Assembly (NCBI GenBank): GCA_900546635.1
Contig: URDS01000048.1
Span: 1 to 17,656, forward strand
Length of the DNA: 17,656 nucleotides
From: an uncultured Eubacteriales bacterium
GTDB lineage: Bacteria; Bacillota; Clostridia; Oscillospirales; CAG-272
Direction: 5' to 3'
Translations under genes and position numbers: made by a program
The notes under the pieces: model-generated
Database searches by the model: none
The model's input: the letters and a program-made list of their open reading frames with translations, nothing else
What the model was told of the DNA's origin: nothing
Part shown: positions 1-6,668 of the stretch, one piece after another
Position numbering within the stretch: position 1 is the stretch's first letter
Layout of the letters: the number at the start of each line of letters is the position of its first letter

Positions 1-762
1 CGGCAGCGCCGCATAAAAGGGCACGGGATCCGTATCGCGCATCCGCATCGCGCGCGCGCGCAGCCGCGCGCCCCGCTGCAGCCGCACGGCGACGGCCGCT
101 TCAAAAAGCTCGTCAAAAGCGATCCGGCGCGCCGCGCGATCAAGCGCCTCAAGGCTTTCGGGCATATGAATGTTTTCAAGCGCGTACACAAGGGCAGCAA
201 GATCACAGGACGCGCGGATGTCATGCGGCAGCGTTTCAACGATCTCATTTTTGCAGAGCGCCAGCGCCTGACGCACGCACGCGCGCAGAATCCGCTTGTT
301 CAGCCCCGCCGAAAGCCGGTAGACCGGATAGAGTTCGGGCAGCGGCGTATTTTCAAAATACCGCTCAGCCACAGGCGAGGCAAGCGAAAGACGCCCGTCC
401 TTTTCACGGAGATTTCCGTAAAAGCGATAGACCTCGCCGACTTGAAATTTCTCCTTCATATAGGGTTGGTTAAAATACGCAATCTCGGCCGACGCGCTCG
501 AATCGAACGCGCGGAAGCGGACGATCGTCCGCCCGCCGGGCAGACGCGCGCGGGTGGGCTGTGAAGCCACGGTCAAAATATAGGACTGCGGACGGTCGGG
601 CGTCCCCTCGGAAAGAAGCGAAACCACGCCCCGATTTTCATAGCGCGTCGGAAAATGCCGCAAAAGCTCGCCGAGCGTGCGGATGGACAGCTTTTCAAAA
701 GCCGCCGCTGTGCGCGTGCCGACGCCCGATAAAACCGAAACCGGCTGTTCCAGATTGCCCAT
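1..762 (-). CDS. recG: ATP-dependent DNA helicase RecG, N-terminal part (runs off the window edge)
   Basis: RecG is a double-stranded DNA translocase that remodels stalled replication forks and Holliday junctions. The 254 codons visible here are the N-terminal wedge region and contain none of the helicase motifs, which would lie beyond the edge. Residues 9-45 carry the helix-hairpin-helix-like opening (VLSGVGTRTAAAFEKL, then IRTLGELLRHFPTRYENR) typical of RecG. An OB-fold-like stretch follows, with AYFNQPYMKEKFQVGEVYRF and then GNLREKDGRLSLASPVAER. After that comes the conserved linker LPELYPVYRLSAGLNKRIL. I chose the ATG at 760-762 because GAGAGGGAA lies just upstream and the family N-terminus starts there. 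It begins 18 bases after the stop of the DHHW gene, so the two are probably cotranscribed. The identification is firm at family level, but completeness cannot be judged. Confidence 0.93.
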   Translation of the reverse strand, partial: MGNLEQPVSVLSGVGTRTAAAFEKLSIRTLGELLRHFPTRYENRGVVSLLSEGTPDRPQSYILTVASQPTRARLPGGRTIVRFRAFDSSASAEIAYFNQPYMKEKFQVGEVYRFYGNLREKDGRLSLASPVAERYFENTPLPELYPVYRLSAGLNKRILRACVRQALALCKNEIVETLPHDIRASCDLAALVYALENIHMPESLEALDRAARRIAFDELFEAAVAVRLQRGARLRARAMRMRDTDPVPFYAALP

Positions 763-780
763 TGAACCGTTCCCTCTCTT

Positions 781-1839
781 TCAAATTCCAAGCTTGAATA
801 AAATCTCATTTTGAGCCAGCGTATCGATCCCAAAGAAAAACAAAACCGCCGCATACTCGTTTTCCTGAATCAGTCTTTGCACCGAAACATTCGTATAGCG
901 CAGATCCACCAGATCCAAATCATAATGCCGCGCCAAAAAAGGTGCCGCCGCGCTTGCATAGCTGTCCCGCACGATCAAAAGCCGCGGGCGCTTTTCCCCG
1001 CCGCGAACCTCAAGACGCCCCGCGTTTCCGCCGAGAAAGACCGAATATTTGTCGCTGCCGAGCAGCTTTTCTTCATAATACAGTCCCCGGTGCGTGCTGC
1101 CGGTATCCGGATTCTTTACATAGAGCGCACTGTCCCCGCGGTAGCGGTAAAGCGCAATCGTATCATTCGTCTCGACAAGCAGACGGCGCGCGTCGCTTCC
1201 CGAAAAAGCGCTGTCCACGACCGAAATTGAAAAATCCGCCGCGTCGTACGGCGTATAGCCGAGCGCACCGCCCAAAGCGGCATAGCAATAGTACGCGCCG
1301 AGCGAGGTCAGATGGTGATCTCCGCGGTAATAAATATATTTGCCGATGCCGCCCGCGTAACGCAGTGCGGGAAACATATCCACCTTTGAAAGGCTGCTGC
1401 CCCGAAACATTTCCACCAGTTCTTCCCGCTCCGAAGCGTAAAAGCGGGGCGTGTACTCGGTCAAAATATCCGCCTTGCCGCCGACAAGCAGCGTAAAGAC
1501 CGGAAGCGCTGTGCGGGACTCAAAATCGGAAACGGCCCGGAGATTGGCCTCCAAGGTTTCGGCGCATGTCTCCTCCTCCGAAAAAAGGACGCCCTCCCGC
1601 CCGAAAAACGAACCGCGGTATTCATTTTTTCCAAGCAAAAGCTCAGCGTCGCGGTTGAATCGCAGAAGCGCGTACCGCAAAGGCAGGCGATCACAGAACC
1701 AGCCGTCCGCGTCCGACAGCGAAAACGCGCGGGGCGCACGGTCCTCGCCGGGCAATTTTCCCGGCGCCGGACAAAGAAACACGCACAAAAGCAAACCGAG
1801 CGAGACGAAAAGACTCGCCAAAGAAAAGAACTTATCCAT
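781..1839 (-). CDS. DHHW/AlgX-J-like SGNH-type protein, partner of the MBOAT acyltransferase
   Basis: This 352-residue protein has one N-terminal hydrophobic segment (about residues 4-26), a signal anchor or signal peptide that would place the rest outside the membrane. Two motifs point to the DHHW/AlgX/AlgJ group of SGNH-like proteins: Asp-His-His at 174-176 (GDHHLTSLGAYYCY) and Asp-Ser-Tyr at 292-294 (RDSYASAAAPFLARHYDLDL, with VDLRY after it). In this group the Ser and the Asp/His pair form a catalytic site that passes acyl groups, usually acetyl, to an extracellular polymer. The gene starts 9 bases after the MBOAT stop, with its GGGGGCGGAG ribosome binding site squeezed into the junction, so the pair is surely co-expressed. 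The fourth motif position is Leu instead of Trp (DHHL). The acceptor polymer cannot be told from sequence. Confidence 0.82.
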   Translation of the reverse strand: MDKFFSLASLFVSLGLLLCVFLCPAPGKLPGEDRAPRAFSLSDADGWFCDRLPLRYALLRFNRDAELLLGKNEYRGSFFGREGVLFSEEETCAETLEANLRAVSDFESRTALPVFTLLVGGKADILTEYTPRFYASEREELVEMFRGSSLSKVDMFPALRYAGGIGKYIYYRGDHHLTSLGAYYCYAALGGALGYTPYDAADFSISVVDSAFSGSDARRLLVETNDTIALYRYRGDSALYVKNPDTGSTHRGLYYEEKLLGSDKYSVFLGGNAGRLEVRGGEKRPRLLIVRDSYASAAAPFLARHYDLDLVDLRYTNVSVQRLIQENEYAAVLFFFGIDTLAQNEILFKLGI

Positions 1840-1848
1840 CTCCGCCCC

Positions 1849-3111
1849 CTAAAAAGCCGCGTACAGAAACGGCGTATAGCCGCCCGCGGCTATACAGGAA
1901 AGCGCCAGTATGTAAGCCAGGGCAGAGAGCAAATAGAGCGGAAGCCGCACATTTTTCCGCCAGAGCCGCTCGCCGAGGTTCCGAAAAAGCGGTGTTGCCA
2001 GTACCAAACAGAGCAGGAAAAAGGGCAGCAGACGCATGGCGTCATACAGATCCGCCCGGCAATATAAAAGCGTGCCGCCCCTGCAAAACAGCCGCGAGGC
2101 AAACGCGGCCGCAAAGCGGACGTTTGGCGAGAAGAAAAAAATCCATCCGAGCGAGATAAGAAGAAACGTGCAGAGCTGACCGGGCAGAACGCCTTTCGGA
2201 AGAACAAGCTTTTCCAGCGCGACCAACAGAAAGCAGTACGCGCCCCAAAGCAGAAAGCAAGCGGTTGTCCCATGCCAGAGAGCGGTCAGGAGCCAGACTG
2301 CGGCAAGCGCCGCAAGCATCCGAAGCGTCCCCTGCCGACTGCCGCCGAGCGGAATATAGATATAATCTCGAAACCAGCGGCCGAGTGAAATATGCCATCG
2401 CCGAAAAAACTCGCAAACCGAGCGCGCCGTATACGGATACAAAAAATTTTCCGCCGGCGAAAAGCCGAAAATACCCGCGCAGCCAAGCGCCATATCACTG
2501 TATCCGGAAAAGTCAAAATACAGATACAGCGTATAGGAAAAGAGCGCCATCGCGGCCGAAAGGCAGGTGCTTCCGCCGAGAAAATCCCGATGCAGCAAAA
2601 GCAGCATGTCGGCAAAAAAAAGCTTTTTCACAAGTCCCGCGCAAAAGCGGAGAATACCGCCCGCAATGCGTGAAAAATCCGGCGAAGCGGGTTTGCACAA
2701 AAGCGGCGACATCTCGGCGTAGCGCGTGATCGGCCCCATAGCTGCGGTCGGGAAAAAAAGCAGATAGGAAAATATCCGGACAGGGTTTCGTTCCCCCGTG
2801 CCGTCCGCTAAAAAAGCAATCGCCCGAAAAAAGAAGAAAGAAATACCAAGCGGTAAAAAAGCAAACGCTTTGCACAGCGCAAACAGCGCAACCAAAACGG
2901 CAATGCCCGCCGCGGGACGAACGCGTGACAAAAAACAAACCAGCGCACAGCCAAACGGCAGTACAAAAAACCATTTTCCGGCCGCGAAAATATAAAAAAA
3001 CAGATTCAAAGCGCAAAGTGCAATATTTCTAAACTTCGGTGGTATACTATAATATACGGAAGCGCCCACGGGCAAAAATGCGAGCAGAAAAAAAGGCGAA
3101 TAAAATGTCAC
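1849..3111 (-). CDS. MBOAT-family membrane O-acyltransferase (AlgI/DltB-like)
   Basis: This is a polytopic membrane protein of 420 residues. MBOAT proteins take an acyl group from a cytoplasmic donor and deliver it across the membrane to a cell-surface acceptor. Family signatures seen in order are LPLGISFFFFRAIAFLADG, FFPTAAMGPITRY, YLYFDFSGYSDMALG, FFRRWHISLGRWFRDYIYIP and LTALWHGTTACFLLWG. His280 in LWHG is the expected catalytic histidine. The start is a GTG at 3109-3111 with AGGGAGAG a few bases upstream; the family N-terminus (FYSPFFLLAFLPV, then YYSIPPKFRN) follows directly. The protein is shorter than most AlgI proteins I know of (about 460-500), apparently because the region between the first helices and LPLGISF is compressed. 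The DHHW partner is the next gene. The substrate is unknown. Confidence 0.9.
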   Translation of the reverse strand: MTFYSPFFLLAFLPVGASVYYSIPPKFRNIALCALNLFFYIFAAGKWFFVLPFGCALVCFLSRVRPAAGIAVLVALFALCKAFAFLPLGISFFFFRAIAFLADGTGERNPVRIFSYLLFFPTAAMGPITRYAEMSPLLCKPASPDFSRIAGGILRFCAGLVKKLFFADMLLLLHRDFLGGSTCLSAAMALFSYTLYLYFDFSGYSDMALGCAGIFGFSPAENFLYPYTARSVCEFFRRWHISLGRWFRDYIYIPLGGSRQGTLRMLAALAAVWLLTALWHGTTACFLLWGAYCFLLVALEKLVLPKGVLPGQLCTFLLISLGWIFFFSPNVRFAAAFASRLFCRGGTLLYCRADLYDAMRLLPFFLLCLVLATPLFRNLGERLWRKNVRLPLYLLSALAYILALSCIAAGGYTPFLYAAF

Positions 3112-3159
3112 CGTTTCTCTCCCTGAAAATTTTTAATTTTATTTGTTCCGTATACTATA
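3048..3159 (-). repeat. Inverted repeat arms spanning the MBOAT start codon
   Basis: TATAATATACGGAA at 3048-3061 and TTCCGTATACTATA at 3146-3159 are inverted copies with one mismatch. In the minus-strand transcript that mismatch becomes a G-U pair, so all 14 positions could pair. The upstream arm lies at the predicted mRNA 5' end and the other within codons 17-21 of the MBOAT gene. The ribosome binding site and GTG start lie in the loop between them. Confidence 0.5.
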
Positions 3160-3168
3160 TTCAATTTT

Positions 3169-3197
3169 ATTATACACGATTCCTCCCAAAATGAAAA
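3169..3197 (-). promoter_or_regulatory. Predicted sigma-A-type promoter of the MBOAT-DHHW-recG operon
   Basis: Read on the minus strand, TTTTCA (complement of 3192-3197) is followed after 17 bases by TATAAT (complement of 3169-3174). Transcription would start near 3162, giving a leader of about 50 bases before the GTG start of the MBOAT gene. Confidence 0.62.
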
Positions 3198-3224
3198 CAC
3201 TTTTTTATTTTTCACAAAAACGCC

Positions 3225-3253
3225 TTGAAATCGGAAGCGCCGCGCTGTATAAT
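3225..3253 (+). promoter_or_regulatory. Near-consensus promoter of the small membrane protein gene
   Basis: TTGAAA at 3225-3230 and TATAAT at 3248-3253 are separated by exactly 17 bases. The ribosome binding site AGGAGG follows at 3265-3270, so the leader is short. This is among the best promoter matches in the window and it diverges from the MBOAT promoter. Confidence 0.78.
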
Positions 3254-3277
3254 AAATACAAAATAGGAGGGATTTTC

Positions 3278-3517
3278 ATGAACAGGAAAATAACCGTCGC
3301 TTCAGTCAAAGCCAAGCGTCTGAAAAGAAAGGTCTCCGGTATGCTGAGCCGCCGTTTTGACATTTCGCTTGCGCTCGGCCGCAGAAAAAACGCTGAAAAA
3401 CCGCTCCTGTCCGTCCGCCTGCAGGGAGAAATTCCAAGGGAACTCGTGGCGTTTCTCGCCCTCATCGGCACGCTCACGCTCTTTTGCGGACTGATTAAAC
3501 TTTTGCGCAGGCTCTGA
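3278..3517 (+). CDS. Small basic protein with a C-terminal membrane segment, function unknown
   Basis: This 79-residue protein is not recognised. The first 40 residues are strongly basic (KAKRLKRKVSGMLSRR, then LALGRRKNAEK). A short beta-like stretch PLLSVRLQGEI follows. Residues about 54-75 form a single hydrophobic helix (ELVAFLALIGTLTLFCGLIKL) ending in the basic tail LRRL. The layout suggests a membrane-anchored protein with a positively charged cytoplasmic part that could contact lipid head groups or nucleic acid; that is inference. The ATG at 3278 is chosen because AGGAGG sits 7 bases upstream and a near-consensus promoter precedes it; an in-frame extension back to 3143 would cross that promoter. 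A faint resemblance to DUF4342-type proteins was noticed in the PLLSVRL-to-helix region but is too weak to name it. Confidence 0.72.
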   Translation: MNRKITVASVKAKRLKRKVSGMLSRRFDISLALGRRKNAEKPLLSVRLQGEIPRELVAFLALIGTLTLFCGLIKLLRRL

Positions 3518-3594
3518 GCGTTTTCGTCGGCTTAGCGTCTGCCGGCTTGACCTTTATCGAAAAAACCAATCCTGCGCCGCCTGCGCTTCGCTTT

Positions 3595-3623
3595 TTGGCA
3601 AACACGGTTTCGCACAATATCTT
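3595..3623 (+). promoter_or_regulatory. Possible promoter of the sulfatase gene
   Basis: TTGGCA at 3595-3600 and TATCTT at 3618-3623 are spaced by 17 bases, just ahead of the GGGAGG ribosome binding site of the sulfatase. No terminator was seen between the small membrane protein gene and this point, so read-through from upstream is also possible. Confidence 0.42.
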
Positions 3624-3645
3624 TATTATTTTGGGAGGAATCAAT

Positions 3646-5124
3646 ATGAAGCAGGACGAAAGGCCGAATATATTATGGCTTTGTACCGACCAGCAGAGAT
3701 TCGACACGCTCGGATGCTACGGAAACACGTTCGTACGCACGCCGAACATCGACCGCCTGGCGGCATCCGGTGTGCGTTTTGAAAACGCCTATGCGCAAAA
3801 TCCGGTCTGCACGCCGAGCCGCGCTTCCTTTTTGACCGGCCGGTATCCCCATGTCTGCCGCGCGTGTCAAAACGGTGTGGACATTCCCGAAGATGAAACG
3901 CTTGTGACACGCCTTCTGCACGACGCGGGATACGTGTGCGGGCTTTCCGGCAAACTACATATTTCCGCCTGCCATTATTCGGTATGCAAAGTTACCGAGC
4001 GCCGGATCAACGACGGCTACGATTATTTTGAATGGAGTCACGGTCACGGACCGCAGCACGACTGGCCGCTCCATGCCTATGCAATGTGGCTCAAAGCACA
4101 GGGCGTAGAATATGCCCATCCGCCGCGCGAGGACTGCAAATATGTCCGCGTGGGCATGCCTGCGGAATATCACCAGACCAAGTGGTGTGCCGACCGCGCC
4201 ATTGACTTTATGGATAATGCAAACAAATACGGCCAGCCCTGGCTGTTCTCTTTCAACTGCTTTGACCCGCATCACGCTTTTGATCCGCCCCCGGAATATC
4301 TTGAGCGCTATCTCTCCATTCTGGATGAAATTCCGCTGCCGAACTATGTTCCGGGCGAACTGGATGACAAATCGCCTTTCCAGCGCCGCGATCACGAGGG
4401 TGCTTACGGCAAAAAAGGCACGTACGAATACGATACAATGCGCGCGTACGACCACCGGATGATCCGGGCGGCCTATTGGGCAATGTGCGATTTTATCGAC
4501 GTACAGGTCGGACGCATGCTCGATTATCTCGAAAAGTCCGGCCAGCTTGAAAATACCATCGTCCTCTTCCATTCCGATCACGGCGAAAACCTCGGCGACC
4601 ACGGCATGTATCTGAAAGGCCCGTATTTTTACGAAAACAACGTGCATGTCCCGCTGATCGTTTCCTGGCCGAAAAAATTCCGCAGCGGCGTTGTCAGCCC
4701 CGCGCTGGTCGAACTGACCGACCTTGCGCCCACGCTGCTTGAGGCCAGCGGTCTGCCCGCGTGCAAGGGTATGCAGGGGCGCTCGCTTTTCAGCCTGCTG
4801 AGCGGCGAAAGCTCGCCCGACGTTTTTCGGGACAATGTGTACTCCGAATTTTACAAATATGAGAGCGGCGCCGTGCCGTATGAATTTTGCAGTATGATTC
4901 GGGAAGGCAAATATAAACTGACCAAGATTCATTATGTTCCGGAAAGCCTCAACAGCATCCCCTGCGCGGGTGAACTGTATGATCTCGAAAAAGACCCGAA
5001 TGAAACCCACAACCTCTATCATGATCCGTCTGCAGGCGATGTGAGACTGCACATGCTGGAATTGATGTGCGACCGCATAGCCATGACCTGCGATCCCCTG
5101 CCGCTGCGTAAAGCGCCGTTCTGA
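3646..5124 (+). CDS. Formylglycine-dependent sulfatase (alkaline phosphatase superfamily), apparently cytoplasmic
   Basis: This 492-residue type I sulfatase is predicted to hydrolyse a sulfate ester on a sugar or other small molecule. The modification site is Cys55 in NPVCTPSRASFLTGRYP; the C-x-P-S-R core is where Cys is converted to formylglycine, in anaerobes by the radical SAM enzyme anSME. Metal and active-site residues visible are Asp15 (in LCTDQQRFDTLGCYG), Asp311-His312 (FHSDHGENLGDHG) and Lys324. There is no signal peptide, so it probably acts in the cytoplasm on imported substrate. The start at 3646 has GGGAGG 9 bases upstream and begins right at the family N-terminus (PNILWLCTDQQR). 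No maturase gene and no sugar-use genes lie next to it, so the substrate cannot be inferred. A strong terminator follows. Confidence 0.9.
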   Translation: MKQDERPNILWLCTDQQRFDTLGCYGNTFVRTPNIDRLAASGVRFENAYAQNPVCTPSRASFLTGRYPHVCRACQNGVDIPEDETLVTRLLHDAGYVCGLSGKLHISACHYSVCKVTERRINDGYDYFEWSHGHGPQHDWPLHAYAMWLKAQGVEYAHPPREDCKYVRVGMPAEYHQTKWCADRAIDFMDNANKYGQPWLFSFNCFDPHHAFDPPPEYLERYLSILDEIPLPNYVPGELDDKSPFQRRDHEGAYGKKGTYEYDTMRAYDHRMIRAAYWAMCDFIDVQVGRMLDYLEKSGQLENTIVLFHSDHGENLGDHGMYLKGPYFYENNVHVPLIVSWPKKFRSGVVSPALVELTDLAPTLLEASGLPACKGMQGRSLFSLLSGESSPDVFRDNVYSEFYKYESGAVPYEFCSMIREGKYKLTKIHYVPESLNSIPCAGELYDLEKDPNETHNLYHDPSAGDVRLHMLELMCDRIAMTCDPLPLRKAPF

Positions 5125-5167
5125 GAATCCGGCCGTTCCGCGCGCGGGAAAAGTATAATAATAGTGT

Positions 5168-5213
5168 AAAAAGCGCGGATAAATAGGATCTCCTGTTTAT
5201 CCGCGCTTTTTTA
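5168..5213. terminator. Strong bidirectional terminator between sulfatase and EamA transporter
   Basis: A perfect 16-bp inverted repeat pairs AAAAAGCGCGGATAAA (5168-5183) with TTTATCCGCGCTTTTT (5196-5211) around a 12-base loop. The runs of A and T at the two ends give a U tract on either strand, as expected between these two convergent genes. Confidence 0.88.
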
Positions 5214-5232
5214 ACGAAACACATTTCATGCG

Positions 5233-6096
5233 CTACGCTTTGACTCTTTTATGAAAACACTCGCCAAGCAGTGCGCCGCCGAGAATCAGCAGCGCGCCGA
5301 AAATCTGAAGCGGCAGCATAACTTCCCGCAATAGGAGTGCGGAAAGAAGAACGGCGGAAAGCGGCTCCAGATAGCCGAAAATCGCCACCGACTGAACCGG
5401 CAAATATCCGATGGATGAAAAATATAAATAGCAGCCCACACCTGTATTCAAAAGGCCGAGCATCAGAATCCAAATCCAATCGGAGGGATTCACTTCCATA
5501 TGCCATCCGGTTTTAAAGCCTACAAATACCGATACGGTAAGAAAGCTTACAAAAAGCTGTATCATTGAATTTTCAAGTCCCCGCACATTTTCGGACTTTT
5601 TGTTCAGGATGACCATAAAGGCGTATGTCACCGCGGACAAAAGCCCGCACAAAAGTCCTAGTCCGTTGACGCTTCCGCCGGCCGCGTTTCCGTTTATAAG
5701 AAAAATACCGGTCAGCACAACAAAAAAACCGATTATTTTTACCGGCGTCAATTTTTCACAAAACAACAGCGGAGAGAGCACCATGACGATAACCGGACCG
5801 CAATAATACAGGACGGTGGCAAGACCGACCCCTATTTTCGCGTACGCCTCATACAAAAGCATCCAGCTTGCGCCCATTGCCACACCCGACAGCGCGATAA
5901 ATACCGAATCTTTTTTATATTTTGTAAACGTGATTTTCCGCTTTCCAGCAAAAAAGAAAGCAATCAGCAGCGCGCTGCCGATCATGGTTCTCCAAAAAAC
6001 GATCTCATAGCTTGTCAGACGGATATGGCTTGCCACGATTCCGTTGGCGCCGAACATCAAAAGCGCCGATATGTATTTTATAAAATGCTTGTTCAC
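5233..6096 (-). CDS. EamA/DMT-family transporter
   Basis: This 287-residue hydrophobic protein has about ten predicted membrane helices in two halves, the tandem EamA layout of drug/metabolite transporters. Characteristic pieces are SALLMFGANGIVASHIRLTS and VFWRTMIGSALLI in the first half. In the second half they are LCGLLSAVTYAFMVILNKK and AIFGYLEPLSAVLLSALLLR, with the conserved E-P of the second domain. Such proteins export or import amino acids, nucleosides or other metabolites; the substrate is not predictable here. I prefer the GTG at 6094-6096, which has GGGGAAAT upstream and opens directly before the first helix. An in-frame TTG at 6124-6126 would add ten residues and lacks a comparable ribosome binding site. 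The gene has its own promoter at 6269-6297 and a leader of about 165 bases. Confidence 0.88.
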   Translation of the reverse strand: MNKHFIKYISALLMFGANGIVASHIRLTSYEIVFWRTMIGSALLIAFFFAGKRKITFTKYKKDSVFIALSGVAMGASWMLLYEAYAKIGVGLATVLYYCGPVIVMVLSPLLFCEKLTPVKIIGFFVVLTGIFLINGNAAGGSVNGLGLLCGLLSAVTYAFMVILNKKSENVRGLENSMIQLFVSFLTVSVFVGFKTGWHMEVNPSDWIWILMLGLLNTGVGCYLYFSSIGYLPVQSVAIFGYLEPLSAVLLSALLLREVMLPLQIFGALLILGGALLGECFHKRVKA

Positions 6097-6262
6097 CGCA
6101 ATTTCCCCGGATGTAAAAAATACCAAAAACAGACTTATGTTTTCAAAGCGGACGCGCGCCCCAAAGAGACGCAGGCATACAAAGACGCGCCTTCAGGAGC
6201 GCGCCGATAAACGTCCCGACATCCGAAAACCGAAGATTTTCGACAGTCAAAAAAATTTGTTT
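6097..6262 (-). other. Possibly structured leader of the EamA transporter gene
   Basis: These 166 bases lie between the predicted transcription start and the GTG. On the minus-strand RNA, GGACG (complement of 6212-6216) can pair with CGTCC (complement of 6150-6154), closing a region that holds a CGCGC/GCGCG hairpin and further G/C-rich arms. I do not recognise a known riboswitch class. The 11-base GGCATACAAAG at 6174-6184 recurs at 6284-6294 in the promoter. Confidence 0.35.
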
Positions 6263-6268
6263 TTTCCG

Positions 6269-6297
6269 ATTATAGCATAGAGCGGCATACAAAGCAA
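6269..6297 (-). promoter_or_regulatory. Promoter of the EamA transporter gene, extended -10 type
   Basis: On the minus strand TTGCTT (complement of 6292-6297) and TATAAT (complement of 6269-6274) are 17 bases apart, and TGC directly before TATAAT makes an extended -10. The spacer and -35 overlap one copy of the direct repeat GGCATACAAAG (6284-6294). Confidence 0.66.
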
Positions 6298-6352
6298 GTC
6301 TTTTTTCGCTTTCGCCGCGAGGCGGAAAATCAAAGAATCCGCGCGAAAACCG

Positions 6353-6404
6353 AAAAAATCAAAAGACTGAAACCGCCCGTATTCACAAGCGACTTCAGCC
6401 TTTT
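6353..6404 (-). terminator. Terminator downstream of the 6S RNA gene
   Basis: In the minus-strand transcript AAAAGGCUGAA (complement of 6394-6404) pairs with UUCAGUCUUUU (complement of 6361-6371), including one G-U pair. The GAUUUUUU tail follows (complement of 6353-6360). The G-U pair would be an A-C mismatch on the other strand, so it terminates minus-strand transcripts. Confidence 0.72.
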
Positions 6405-6623
6405 GTTCAAAAATTAACCCCACCGTGCCGTGTACACTCCAAAAGAAAACCCTGCTCAAGCAAGGCGGTATCCGCAACTCCGCTTCGCGCTTCCAACGTC
6501 CGCCGCGGTCGATTGCCGCGCGCGGGAGGCCTGCAATTCCGACAGAGAAATTTAGGATCCCTTTTATTCATTGTAGGTTCCGAAATGGTCGTGTATCACG
6601 CACAGGGCAGGAAAATTTCCTAC
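6405..6623 (-). ncRNA. ssrS: 6S RNA (SsrS), regulator of RNA polymerase
   Basis: 6S RNA mimics an open promoter and binds the housekeeping RNA polymerase holoenzyme. The minus strand here codes for no protein but folds in the 6S layout at about 215 bases, the usual length. The outer stem joins CCCTGTGCGTG...TACAC (complement of 6591-6607) to GTGTACACGGCACGGTGGGG (complement of 6418-6437). The middle holds a large A/U-rich bubble. On its 3' side sits a small hairpin, CCUUGC-UUGA-GCAGGG (6450-6465), the same place as the bubble hairpin of E. coli 6S RNA. The apical stem pairs GCAGGCCUCC (6525-6534) with GCGGAGUUGC (6474-6483). A possible promoter lies upstream and a terminator follows. The assignment rests on structure and position by eye; the ends are approximate to about ten bases. 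Confidence 0.75.
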
Positions 6624-6629
6624 ATCGAC

Positions 6630-6658
6630 AGTATATGCAGCGCACGCCCGTCTATGCA
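6630..6658 (-). promoter_or_regulatory. Possible promoter of the 6S RNA gene
   Basis: On the minus strand TATACT (complement of 6630-6635) would be the -10 box. The -35 position 17 bases upstream reads TGCATA (complement of 6653-6658), a poor match. Transcription would begin near 6623, consistent with the 5' end of the folded RNA. Confidence 0.42.
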
Positions 6659-6668
6659 CGTAAAAATT

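Noticed and set aside
1..140. Alternating CGCG runs as a repeat or special structure
   Set aside because: They lie in the open recG frame and follow from G+C-rich Arg and Ala codons.
3955..5052. 365-codon open frame on the minus strand opposite the sulfatase
   Set aside because: Shadow of the sulfatase reading frame; no ribosome binding site and no recognisable protein.
5154..5159. TATAAT after the sulfatase stop as a promoter
   Set aside because: No usable -35 lies 16-18 bases upstream, and the strong terminator at 5168-5213 follows at once with no gene to serve.
6025..6280. Short plus-strand frames in the EamA leader
   Set aside because: No ribosome binding sites, basic low-information translations, and the region is explained by the minus-strand promoter and leader.
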